Origin: an uncultured Oscillospiraceae bacterium
GTDB lineage: Bacteria > Bacillota > Clostridia > Oscillospirales > Oscillospiraceae
NCBI GenBank assembly: GCA_934569045.1
Contig: CAKTJX010000016.1
Span: 1-52,485, forward strand
DNA: 52,485 bases
Reading direction: 5' to 3'
Positions 1 through 7,210 of this stretch are shown here, piece after piece (the first letter of the stretch is position 1; every line of letters begins with the position of its first letter). The notes under the pieces were generated by a model. The model ran no database searches and was not told the origin of the DNA. It worked only from the letters and a program-made list of their open reading frames with translations. A program made the position numbers and the translations under genes.

Positions 1-590
1 TACCGGGACAGTGCCACCGGCACCACGTTCTCCCGCTTGGTGACAAACACTCCTGCAAGGGACAGCAAGTGATCCTCGTGCCAGTTTTTTCCTTCAAATA
101 GTTCCAGTGTAGCGTAGCTCAAAGCATCAATGGCAGATTCAAAAACATGGACGGTCTGGCTGTTTCCGGGAATGGAGAAGGAATAGTGCTTGTCGCTGCC
201 AGATAACTCCCCTTTGTAGTCCCCAACGGTTCCCCGGACATTGCCGTATCGGGGAACACCTTCCTTGTCATAGCCCAGGAACACGGCACTGTGGTATTTC
301 CGGGATTCAAAGAGCAGATCATTTTCCAGGCAGTAGCGGATAATAACATCATGGATGCCTCGGCCTTTCAGGTAGCGGATGACTGCATCGGCGTTATCGT
401 TTCGCTCCGGAAGCAAAAGCCGTTTGGGTTCTTGCTTTGGAGCCGGTGCGGGAATTGTCTTGGGGAGCGGTTTCCCCTGAATGATTTCCATGGCCTCCAA
501 AAAGGAACAGCCCCTGACCTTTACAAGATAGTCAAGGGCTGTTTTGCCGCCAATTTGTCGGGAGAACCAGTGCCATTTCCCGTTCCGGTT
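1..590 (-). pseudogene. DUF3991/Toprim-type mobile-element protein, broken fragment
   Basis: Read leftward from about 590 this strand encodes a continuous frame beginning around NGKWHWFSRQIGGKTALDYL and running off the window start. It includes LEAMEIIQGKP and a Toprim-like stretch with VFESAIDALSY. This is the pattern of DUF3991/Toprim proteins of conjugative elements, which are thought to act like DNA primases. The N-terminal part of the family is missing. Upstream of 590 the frame runs into low-complexity sequence belonging to the signal-peptide gene at 532-825 in another frame, and no start codon or ribosome binding site serves it. I read it as a decayed fragment left by a deletion. The C-terminus lies outside the window. 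Confidence 0.6.
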
Positions 591-825
591 CTGTGACTTC
601 CGTTTCCGATTCTGTGGTTCCCGTTGCCTCTGGCGGTTCGGTGGATTCTGAGGGAACTGCCGTTTCCGGTGGAGCCGTCGTTTCTTCCACTGCCTCCGTT
701 GCGGCCTCGGATGCTTCCACCTCCTCGGTGGGGATTGCTTCATCCGCAAAGGCACAGGGCACCAGCCCCGCCAGCAGCACGGCCACCAGAAACAAGCAGA
801 ACCCTCGTTTCATAATTTTTCGCAT
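532..825 (-). pseudogene. CD1107-like secreted mobile-element protein, N-terminal fragment
   Basis: This is a 97-residue frame. It starts with a clear signal peptide (MRKIMKRGFCLFLVAVLLAG, cleavage near AFA-DE), then a Thr/Glu/Pro-rich linker. It stops after a tail (ALVLPTNWRQNSP) that is an out-of-frame reading of the Toprim fragment. An AGGAAA ribosome binding site precedes the ATG. The architecture matches the start of CD1107/DUF4366-family surface proteins carried by Clostridia ICEs, which normally continue into a C-terminal membrane-anchored domain that is absent here. In such elements this gene sits a few genes upstream of the Toprim gene, so a deletion joining the two explains both fragments. 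It may still be secreted as a short peptide, but I treat it as a remnant. Confidence 0.5.
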
Positions 826-953
826 AGCATTTTCCTTTCACAAAAGAATCACCCGCCGATTTTGGCAGGTGTCTACGTTTCTTTCAGCTGGTATAGCTGG
901 TAATACAATATAAGGGGGAGTGTGAGGGGGAGGAGAACGACAAGCTGGGCGCA

Positions 954-1886
954 TTATCTGTCACGCTCCTTCTGCCGGAGCTGATACCGGTGGTAGTACT
1001 CCAGGGCTTTGATGACGTAGTCCTCCGTCTGCTTGGCGGTGAAGTTTTTTGGAATGAACGGCTTCAGCCGCTCCGACTGAAAGCTGATTTTCTCTTTCTG
1101 GTTGGGTTTTTGCTCGCACATGATGGAGAGGATCACGTCGGCATTGAGCCTGCCATTCTGGGAAAATTCTTTCATCTTCAAGGCCTGAGCTAGGGACGGC
1201 GTAGACTGCTCGGAACTGATGGAATCCAGCAGACTGTTTTGCTCCTCCTCGGTCAGGTAGGAAAGTTCCACGGCGGGCCGGAAAGCGATTTTCCCAGAGT
1301 CCACCAAATCCAGCAGAGGCGGAATAAGGTGGGTAAGGCGGATGTAGCGTCGAACCTGTTCACGGCTTTCTCCTCCGACTTCACCCAACATCTCATTGCT
1401 CCTGGACTTTGACACCACTGGTGTCGAAGTCAAATCCGTCCGTTGCCCCTGCCTGTTCATAGCCTCCAGCCGCATTTTGTAGGAAAACGCCTTTTCGCTG
1501 GGCAGGATGGTGGTACGCTGTAAATTGCTTTCCACCATAAGGATAATGGCCTCATCTCTGGAAAGCTCCTTGATTTCCGCTTTCACGGTGGAGAGGCCTG
1601 CTAGCTCACAGGCTTTTGTTCTGCGATGGCCGGAGACGATTTCATACCGCCCATCCGGCTTCTGCCGCAGTGTCACCGGAGTGATGATTCCCCGCTCTTT
1701 GATGCTCTCCACCAGCTGATCCATGTCCTCGTCCAGTCGGACATGGAAAGGATGATTCGGAAATTCGTCAATTTCCGAAAGGGGAATTTCATGGATTTTC
1801 GGGAGCTTGGATTCTGCCCGCTCCTTATCATCCATGAACAGTTCATCTAGCCCCGTCAGTCCGAAATCGATTTGTTTCTTTGCCAA
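954..1886 (-). CDS. parB: ParB-like partition/nucleoid protein
   Basis: This is a 310-residue ParB/Spo0J/Noc-type protein. An N-terminal ParB/Srx nuclease-like domain (about residues 30-125) carries IPLSEIDEFPNHPF, the box GRYEIVSGHRRTKACELAG and ESNLQRTTILPSEKAFSY. A KorB/HTH-type central domain follows, then a C-terminal region ending in a basic coiled segment. It would bind parS-like sites and partner with the ParA encoded just upstream. The start is a TTG at 1886, chosen because AAAGGAGG lies 9 nt upstream; it overlaps the end of parA by 44 nt, indicating translational coupling. ParA-ParB pairs of this type are typical of ICEs and large plasmids. The element remnant around it suggests it stabilised an integrated element rather than being the chromosomal Soj/Spo0J pair. 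Confidence 0.9.
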   Translation of the reverse strand: MAKKQIDFGLTGLDELFMDDKERAESKLPKIHEIPLSEIDEFPNHPFHVRLDEDMDQLVESIKERGIITPVTLRQKPDGRYEIVSGHRRTKACELAGLSTVKAEIKELSRDEAIILMVESNLQRTTILPSEKAFSYKMRLEAMNRQGQRTDLTSTPVVSKSRSNEMLGEVGGESREQVRRYIRLTHLIPPLLDLVDSGKIAFRPAVELSYLTEEEQNSLLDSISSEQSTPSLAQALKMKEFSQNGRLNADVILSIMCEQKPNQKEKISFQSERLKPFIPKNFTAKQTEDYVIKALEYYHRYQLRQKERDR

Positions 1887-2670
1887 GTTCGGCTACCTCC
1901 TTTGTCAAGTTTGTGTAGGCCATGGCCACCCGGCCTTTGGGATCAAAGGCGAAAATGCTCTTTCCCTCGCCGGAGGCCTCGGCGGCTCGGACAGAGCGGG
2001 GAATTTCCGTGTCGAATACCCGGACGCTACTGCCCAATGTGGAGCGCAGGGCGGCGATAATGCTTTTGGCGTTGTTGGTTCGTCCATCCACCATGGTCAT
2101 AAGGATTCCGTCGATTTTCAGCTTGGGATTGATCTGCCGCCGCACTCTGCTGATGGTGTGGATGAGCAGATTCAGACCCTTTGTGGAAAGAAAGTCCGGT
2201 GCAGACGGGATGATCACGCTGTCGGCGGCAACCAGAGCATTGATGGACATCAGCCCCAAGGACGGCATACAGTCAATGAGAATGTAGTCGTAGTTCTCTT
2301 TCACCCGGCTGAGAACGGATTTCAGCACCTGTTCCCGGGACATGGCATTGAACAGACTCATTTCCACGCCGGACAGTTCAATGTTCGCAGGAAGCAGATC
2401 GACCCCCTCGCCGCTGTGGATAATGCCTTCTTCCCAGGGAACGGATTCATCCCGGATTTCGGCCTGCATGGCAGTAGCCAGTGTGGTGTCCAGAGCTTCG
2501 TCAGCGTTCCGTATTCCTAAGCTGATGGTCAAACTGTGCTGGGGGTCATCGTCTACCAGCAGCACCCGGTTTCCGGCTTGCGCAAGGCCGACACCGAGAT
2601 TGACGGTGGAAGTGGTTTTTCCAACACCTCCCTTCTGATTGACAATGGCAATGGTTTTGCAGTGGTTCAT
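1843..2670 (-). CDS. parA: ParA-like partition ATPase
   Basis: This is a 275-residue ParA/Soj family ATPase. Residues 1-20 hold the deviant Walker A motif (VNQKGGVGKTTSTVNLG). VDDDPQHSLT follows, then IDCMPSLGLMSINAL and the ParA switch region with a Q/R-rich helix. The protein binds DNA non-specifically when ATP-loaded and positions ParB-bound DNA. The start at 2670 is preferred over the longer open frame because AGGAGG sits 7 nt upstream of this ATG and the protein then begins as family members do. It is the first gene of the parA-parB pair, and an unusually long untranslated leader precedes it (2671-3060). Confidence 0.92.
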   Translation of the reverse strand: MNHCKTIAIVNQKGGVGKTTSTVNLGVGLAQAGNRVLLVDDDPQHSLTISLGIRNADEALDTTLATAMQAEIRDESVPWEEGIIHSGEGVDLLPANIELSGVEMSLFNAMSREQVLKSVLSRVKENYDYILIDCMPSLGLMSINALVAADSVIIPSAPDFLSTKGLNLLIHTISRVRRQINPKLKIDGILMTMVDGRTNNAKSIIAALRSTLGSSVRVFDTEIPRSVRAAEASGEGKSIFAFDPKGRVAMAYTNLTKEVAELGKETNRFRTDGAR

Positions 2671-3060
2671 TTTGTACCTCCTATTGTTATTTTTGCTTGT
2701 TTTTCTGCTCCACCAAAACACAGAAAAGCCTTCTGCGCTTTGGTCGGTGCGTTTCATTCGGCCTTGCCCCCTAAACACACAAAGGGAAATCATCTGACGC
2801 TCGACTGCGTATCGAGTCCATGGGCCTTCCACCCCTGCCGGGTCCTCCGCCAGCTCCGTAGAGAAGTATCATTGTCCTATCTGAACCTTCGTCGCCTTGT
2901 TGGTGGCAATCCAACATTGGAGACAGCATTTCTCGCTCAGCACCTTTGCTTCAGCCCTTGCGGGCTTCTTCGCTTTGTACCCCTTATGGGGCAGGTGGTC
3001 ACAGCGTACTGTCCTCCCGGCTCTGGTCCAGAAGAATGTATCAGATGAATGAGTATGAAG
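2671..3060 (-). other. Long structured leader upstream of parA
   Basis: About 390 nt upstream of parA hold no convincing gene, and the whole gap to 3595 is gene-poor. On the minus strand this part can fold into several short stem-loops, for example CCCCATAAGGGG, AGCCCGCAAGGGCT and GCCACCAACAAGGC, with GGACCCGGCAGG-type segments between them. The pattern resembles a structured 5' untranslated region or small RNA rather than random spacer. I cannot assign it to a known RNA class. Confidence 0.35.
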
Positions 3061-3138
3061 TTTTCAAGGTTCATCGGTAAGACCCGTAAGTGCCTTTCCA
3101 TGTGGTAGGCTTCGAGAAGGCCCAAATTATTCCATCTC

Positions 3139-3168
3139 CGCAAAAATTTTTTAGAAAAAATTTTTGCG
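3139..3168. repeat. Perfect 14-bp-arm A/T palindrome
   Basis: The arms CGCAAAAATTTTTT and AAAAAATTTTTGCG are exact reverse complements separated by only AG. It lies in the gene-free region between parA and the tRNA-Tyr repeats. It could be a bidirectional terminator or a protein or replication site of the mobile element. The sequence does not decide which. Confidence 0.6.
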
Positions 3169-3257
3169 CAAAAGATCTGAATAGATTTACTCACAATTCG
3201 GGGCAATCCATGAGCCGTAGACACAGAAATGAACTTGCAAATTCCGCAAAAAAATAA

Positions 3258-3299
3258 AAGCCATGTTCATCGTGATTGCATTCACAATGAGCATGGCTT
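3258..3299. terminator. Long near-perfect hairpin, probable bidirectional terminator
   Basis: AAGCCATGTTCATCGTGA and TCACAATGAGCATGGCTT form an 18-bp stem with two non-Watson-Crick positions around a short loop. A-rich sequence lies to the left (T-rich when read leftward). It may terminate transcription entering the element, or be an ICE end structure. Confidence 0.5.
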
Positions 3300-3497
3300 A
3301 TAATTCAAAAAGAGAGGCAACTGCTACGGCAATGCTTGCCGTTTGACTATGATATTGGTATTTGACCGTAACCGTGACCGTAATCACGATGAAAACAGGG
3401 TAAAAATAATAGACCGTATGTTATGAAATAACACACCTATTGAAATATAATTGCATGATTTTATACTAAAAAGTTATAATAGACACATCTAACAAAA

Positions 3498-3627
3498 TTC
3501 GAATCCACCTTCCCCCACCAACTCCGCACCAATTTTGGTGCGGAGTTTCTTTTGCTTTCGGGGAGAATAAGTGTTTTTATTCTCTGAAAAGTTAGATGTT
3601 TCAGCGGCGGATTCCGTTTGACCACAA
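3498..3627 (+). repeat. 130-bp inverted-repeat arm carrying tRNA-Tyr 3' end (plus-strand copy)
   Basis: The arm starts with the last 23 nt of tRNA-Tyr (TTCGAATCCACC...CCCCCACCA), continues through the tRNA terminator hairpin (ACTCCGCACCA...TGGTGCGGAGT), and ends in TTTGACCACAA. It matches, in inverse orientation and with the same length, the segment 4067-4196, which includes the real tRNA end. By eye about 85% of positions agree. It looks like an attachment-site copy left by integration at tRNA-Tyr, but inverted relative to the expected direct repeat. Confidence 0.75.
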
Positions 3628-3937
3628 GGAATTCATTGTAGTTTTGGCTCCCGGAGGCAGCAATCGCCCGTATTCTTCTCCCAAGAATATGGCGAAGGAC
3701 TGCAAGGAAAAGGTGTGTTGGAATAGAAATGACACTGTAACCGTAGAATTGACCGAGCATGAACGGCTTGTTTTAGACGCCATTCATCAGGATGCAACAA
3801 CTACAATTCGGGGTATGGTTGCCTATTTAGGTATTTCGAAATTCTCTGTTTCAAGAGCACTCAAAGGCTTGCAAAAGGAACAAGTAATCGAGCGGATGGG
3901 CTCCACAAAAAAAGGAAGCTGGAAAGTAAAAGCGTGA
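3596..3937 (+). pseudogene. Winged-helix C-terminal fragment (RecG-like/ATP-binding regulator tail)
   Basis: The open frame is 113 codons, but only the part from about 3730 looks like protein of known type: VTVELTEHERLVLDAI, then a helix-turn-helix GMVAYLGISKFSVSRALKGL and a wing. This resembles the C-terminal winged-helix of AlbA_2/AAA_4 'RecG-like' transcriptional regulators common in mobile elements, where it follows a longer ATP-binding domain. That domain is absent. The first 30 codons overlap the 130-bp inverted repeat and are not protein-like. An internal ATG at 3689 is an alternative start. I see no strong ribosome binding site. Likely a gene remnant stranded between the two repeat arms. 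Confidence 0.45.
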
Positions 3938-4066
3938 TTGGAGTCAGGGCGCTGACCACAACCCTGACCACAATCACGATAAAATACAGGTAGAAGGAAG
4001 AAACAGAATGTCACGAAAAAATCCTATTATCAATCTGACCACAAAATTTTCCCGTTGTGGTCACGG

Positions 4067-4196
4067 TTGTGGTCAAACGGAATCCGCCTCTGAAATGCCT
4101 AACTTTTCATGGAGAAAAATCAACCATTTCCCTTAAAAGCAAAAGAAACTCCGCACCAAAACTGGTGCGGAGTTGGTGGGGGAAGGTGGATTCGAA
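4067..4196 (-). repeat. 130-bp inverted-repeat arm at native tRNA-Tyr
   Basis: This is the minus-strand partner of 3498-3627. It begins inside the T-arm of the intact tRNA-Tyr, includes its terminator, and ends at the same TTTGACCACAA. The 439 bp between the arms hold the winged-helix fragment and GACCACAACC-type repeats. A segment flanked by inverted arms could invert by homologous recombination. Confidence 0.75.
4148..4173 (-). terminator. tRNA-Tyr terminator
   Basis: Immediately 3' of the tRNA CCA, ACTCCGCACCA and TGGTGCGGAGT form an 11-bp hairpin followed on the minus strand by TTCTTTT. This is a typical intrinsic terminator. Confidence 0.85.
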
Positions 4197-4258
4197 CCAC
4201 CGAAGCTATAAGCAGCAGATTTACAGTCTGTCCCCTTTGGCCACTCGGGAATTCCCCC
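4174..4258 (-). tRNA. tRNA-Tyr (anticodon GTA)
   Basis: The gene is 85 nt with encoded CCA. The acceptor stem GGGGGAA pairs with TTCCCCC. The anticodon loop CTGTAAA carries GTA, the long variable arm (class II) is typical of bacterial tRNA-Tyr, and the T-loop is GGTTCGAATCC. It is the integration target of the mobile-element debris to its left. Confidence 0.95.
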
Positions 4259-4287
4259 AGATATGCTGTTCCGGTCGGAACTTGTTT

Positions 4288-4315
4288 ATAATAGCATACT
4301 TTTGAGAAATGTCAA
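4288..4315 (-). promoter_or_regulatory. tRNA-Tyr promoter
   Basis: Reading leftward, TTGACA (4315-4310) is followed after 16 bp by TATTAT (4293-4288). This places the start of transcription a short distance before the tRNA. Confidence 0.75.
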
Positions 4316-4357
4316 GAAAAATTTTCTCTGCCCGGTATCGCGGGCAGGGAAATTGAA

Positions 4358-6538
4358 TCAGTCAATGGTGAAGGCGGAAAGCATCTCGATGAAGCCCAGC
4401 AGGGTGTAGTCCTCCCAGAGCCACTGGTCCGCGTTCTCATTGCGGATGACGCAGTCGCCCGCATTCGTTGCGCAGCGGAGATAATCCCAGGGGTAGGCGC
4501 TGTTCATTCTGCCCTTTTGGCTGCCTTTCAGGAAGGTGTAGGTCTGACCATCGGAGTCCTGAACGCTCGCAAAGCTTCCAGAATCATGCTCATAAGGACT
4601 GTGCAGGGCCTCCGGGAAGCCATTGGGCCAGAAGCTGAAATAAAGCCAACCGCTGCTTTCCGTGTCGGGGTGGCAGCGGATGCCGAAATTCTCGTCTCCC
4701 TGGGGCTGCTCCACCAGCTCATAAATCCAGGTGTCCGGGATGCTGATTTCCATATGGTATCGGCCCCTGGTGAATTCGATGGGGGCGTGCCAGTTGTACC
4801 CGTTTCCGACAACGGTGGAGGCGAAGGCCCCCTTGATTTTCAGGTGATCCAGATAGTTTCCCAGCGCCGCGTCATCGACCCGCCACAGCGCTGCCCCCTC
4901 CGTGATGGGGTCGAGGCTCCAATCATTGTAGTCCAGCGTCATCAGCACCAGCTCTGTGATGCCTCCATAACGCCGCAGTAGCGCCGTCAGACCGTTGCTG
5001 CGATCCCCCAGCTCCACGATCCAACCATCGGATGGCAGTCTGCGCTGCAGATCTTGCTGCAATGTCCCCGGCTCCAAAGGCAGGGAAACAAACGCCGTCT
5101 CCGGCAGCGCGTTCAGGCGCTTCAGCAGTCCGTCCGCATTGTCCAGGGACACCCTGCCGATGAACCCGTCCGTTTCCGGGCGGCAGCGCACGGTCATCCG
5201 GCTCAAATCCCCTTTTTCCAGCTGGCTGGCCCAGAGATAGGGCTCCTCAATGGAGGCAAAGGCGGCCCGCCCGGTGCTTCCGTTGGGAACGGCCCCGCTG
5301 ATACGGCACATGTACTCCGTCAAATCCCCATTCTTTTCCAGAGAATAGACCTTGCTTCCGTTCCTTTCCCAGAGCATGGAATCATCCGCCGAAATGATAT
5401 AATCCCGTGTCTCCTCCGGGCCGATGACGGAAATCCAACTGGTGCGGTGATCCTCGGCCAGGTCCTCCGGATTCAAGTCCAAAACCTGGGCGTTCTTCTC
5501 AATTTTATCCAGCATCTTGAGAATGGGCCGCCACTGGGCCTTCTGGCTCAGCGTCACCCAGCCGTGATTATAGACAACGTACATTTTTTCTACAGAGCCC
5601 TCCCCTACCGGGTCCGTCAGGAATGCCGCAGCCCCGGCGATCAGCGCCAGCATCGCCAGGAGCACCACATAAAAGGCGGGCTTCCGGTAATTCAGCACCC
5701 CCCGGATGCGGCGGCGGGCATTGGACTCCCCAAAGGCCAACGGGCAGGCAGCCACGACCCTGCCGGGCACCGCACAATGGAGCAGGGCCGCGGAATAGGC
5801 TCTGCGGCCCTCCGGGCTCATGGCTGCCGCTGCCTTCTCATCGCAGGCACTTTCCACATCCCGGCAGAACAGAACATAGGCCAGCCACAGGACCGGGTGG
5901 AACCAATAGACGCTGAGAAGCCCATAGGCCAGCAGCCGCCAGAAGGGGTCCCGGCGGGCAATATGGGCACGCTCGTGGGCCAGCACATAGGGCTTGTCCG
6001 CCTCCGGCAGGGAGAAGGGCAGATAGATTCTGGGCCGAAGCACCCCCAGCACAAAGGGGGTATCGATGCACTCCGACTGCTTCACATCCTGCTCCATAGG
6101 GATTGCCGTCCGGACCCGGAGCCGCAGGCGGACATAGCTCACCGTCCCATAGCCCAGCATCCCCAAAAGGCCCGCCAGCCAGACCCAGGCCAGCACCGCC
6201 GTCCAGACCTGGGCGGGATTGGCGCTGTCCCCCTCCGCAGGGGTGAGGGCCTGGGAAATCACCGGATTCACCGCCTCGTCCACCGCTGTGATGCCGCTGT
6301 CAATTCCCGGCTCCGGGGAAAGGAGAATGGCCTGAGGGATAGGCTCCCGGCTGGGAATCAGACTCCAGGCGCTTTCCAGGCGCACCGGGCACAGCAGCCG
6401 CAGAGCAACCAGCGCCCACAGCAGGCAGACGGTCCACTTGGGAGCCCGGCGCAGAAGCAGCCGCGCCGCTGACACCGCCAGCACCAGGAAAGACGCGGTG
6501 AGTCCTAAGTTTACCAGCTTCAAAAACAGGGCTTCCAT
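4358..6538 (-). CDS. BlaR1/MecR1-type M56 membrane metalloprotease
   Basis: The protein has 726 residues. The N-terminal half has BlaR1-type membrane helices (residues about 1-60, 110-135 and 285-305) and a zinc-protease site HERAH within VLAHERAHIARRDPFW. A YWFHPVLWLAYVLFCRDVESACDE segment follows, the second family hallmark including a likely third zinc ligand Glu. The extracellular C-terminal 400 residues do not look like the penicillin-binding sensor of BlaR1; I recognise no domain, and stretches such as YHMEISIPDTWIYELV suggest a beta-rich sensor. In the family, sensing leads to cleavage of the BlaI-type repressor encoded 2 nt upstream. The ligand is unknown, so a role in beta-lactam resistance should not be assumed. 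Confidence 0.88.
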   Translation of the reverse strand: MEALFLKLVNLGLTASFLVLAVSAARLLLRRAPKWTVCLLWALVALRLLCPVRLESAWSLIPSREPIPQAILLSPEPGIDSGITAVDEAVNPVISQALTPAEGDSANPAQVWTAVLAWVWLAGLLGMLGYGTVSYVRLRLRVRTAIPMEQDVKQSECIDTPFVLGVLRPRIYLPFSLPEADKPYVLAHERAHIARRDPFWRLLAYGLLSVYWFHPVLWLAYVLFCRDVESACDEKAAAAMSPEGRRAYSAALLHCAVPGRVVAACPLAFGESNARRRIRGVLNYRKPAFYVVLLAMLALIAGAAAFLTDPVGEGSVEKMYVVYNHGWVTLSQKAQWRPILKMLDKIEKNAQVLDLNPEDLAEDHRTSWISVIGPEETRDYIISADDSMLWERNGSKVYSLEKNGDLTEYMCRISGAVPNGSTGRAAFASIEEPYLWASQLEKGDLSRMTVRCRPETDGFIGRVSLDNADGLLKRLNALPETAFVSLPLEPGTLQQDLQRRLPSDGWIVELGDRSNGLTALLRRYGGITELVLMTLDYNDWSLDPITEGAALWRVDDAALGNYLDHLKIKGAFASTVVGNGYNWHAPIEFTRGRYHMEISIPDTWIYELVEQPQGDENFGIRCHPDTESSGWLYFSFWPNGFPEALHSPYEHDSGSFASVQDSDGQTYTFLKGSQKGRMNSAYPWDYLRCATNAGDCVIRNENADQWLWEDYTLLGFIEMLSAFTID

Positions 6539-6540
6539 AC

Positions 6541-6894
6541 TTATCCCTCCCCGATCAAGGCCTGGATTTTCTGAATTTCTTCCTCGCTGAGCTTCTGCCG
6601 ATGGCCAAATGCCGCAATGAAGCTGGGCAGCGACCCCTCAAACTTCTTCTCCACCAGCTCTTCCAGCTCCCGCTGCTGAGCCTGCTCCTTGGAGACCAGG
6701 GAGGTGACCACAGCGTTCTCGCTGCGCACAACCCCCCGGTCCGCCAGCCGCTTGATCACCGTGTAGGTGGTGGTCTTGGACCAGTCCAGCTGTTCCTTGC
6801 ACAGCTTCGCCAGCTCGGAGCTCCGAATCGGCTCATGGGCCCAGAGAATCAGGCAGAAACGGTATTCGCTCTCAAAAATCTTTGGTGTTTCCAT
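6541..6894 (-). CDS. BlaI/MecI/CopY-family repressor
   Basis: This is a 117-residue winged-helix repressor of the BlaI/MecI class: ESEYRFCLILWAHEPIRSSELA, a recognition region with WSKTTTYTVIKRLADRGVV, and a C-terminal dimerisation helix ending KIQALIGEG. AGGAGG lies 8 nt before the ATG. It is the first gene of a two-gene operon with the M56 protease, which follows after 2 nt, and probably represses that operon through the large palindrome at 6918-6961. Family members are inactivated by the partner protease. Confidence 0.92.
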   Translation of the reverse strand: METPKIFESEYRFCLILWAHEPIRSSELAKLCKEQLDWSKTTTYTVIKRLADRGVVRSENAVVTSLVSKEQAQQRELEELVEKKFEGSLPSFIAAFGHRQKLSEEEIQKIQALIGEG

Positions 6895-6917
6895 GGGGGT
6901 GTCCTCCTGTAAGAGAA

Positions 6918-6961
6918 AAGGTCTAATGGGTTAGTATCATTATACTAACCCATTAGACCTT
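6918..6961. promoter_or_regulatory. Operator palindrome for BlaI-type repressor
   Basis: The arms AAGGTCTAATGGGTTAGTAT (6918-6937) and their exact complement (6942-6961) flank a 4-nt centre. The site is 24 nt upstream of the repressor start and holds internal TTAGTAT/ATACTAA half-sites, as expected for autoregulation of the operon. Confidence 0.8.
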
Positions 6962-6999
6962 ATTTGTCAATAGGCATGGCGAAATCTTAAGGTTTCGTA

Positions 7000-7138
7000 A
7001 ATTGGGGTTTGTGGAAGTAATTGTGTGCCCGGTTGAACGTATACCCTAAAAAAGGAAGCCCCTACCTTCCCCTTGGGGAAGGTAGGGGCTTCCCACCGGG
7101 GGTATACGTGCAACAGGGCAGTCCGACAAACCCCAATT
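7000..7138. mobile_element. Family A short palindromic element, copy 1
   Basis: The element is bounded by AATTGGGGTTTGT and ACAAACCCCAATT. Inside are GTATACCCT-type and GGGTATACG inner inverted repeats, and a core hairpin GGAAGCCCCTACC...GGTAGGGGCTTCC. Other copies lie at 14618-14992 and 31350-31609 with the same ends and different cores. It has no coding capacity, so it behaves like a MITE. It lies between the BlaI operator and the ileS terminator. Confidence 0.8.
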
Positions 7139-7152
7139 TATCTGTCTCTTCT

Positions 7153-7194
7153 CAAAAACTTCGGCGCTGGCACCCATTCAGGATGTCAGCGCCG
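7153..7194 (-). terminator. ileS terminator
   Basis: Downstream of the ileS stop, CGGCGCTG (7162-7169) and CAGCGCCG (7187-7194) pair, and the minus strand continues AAGTTTTTG. This is an intrinsic terminator. Confidence 0.75.
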
Positions 7195-7210
7195 TGTTTA
7201 CATCAGATTC

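Noticed and set aside
1843..2832. Longer ParA start at 2832
   Set aside because: The 54 extra residues are unlike any ParA N-terminus. The ATG at 2670 has AGGAGG at good spacing.
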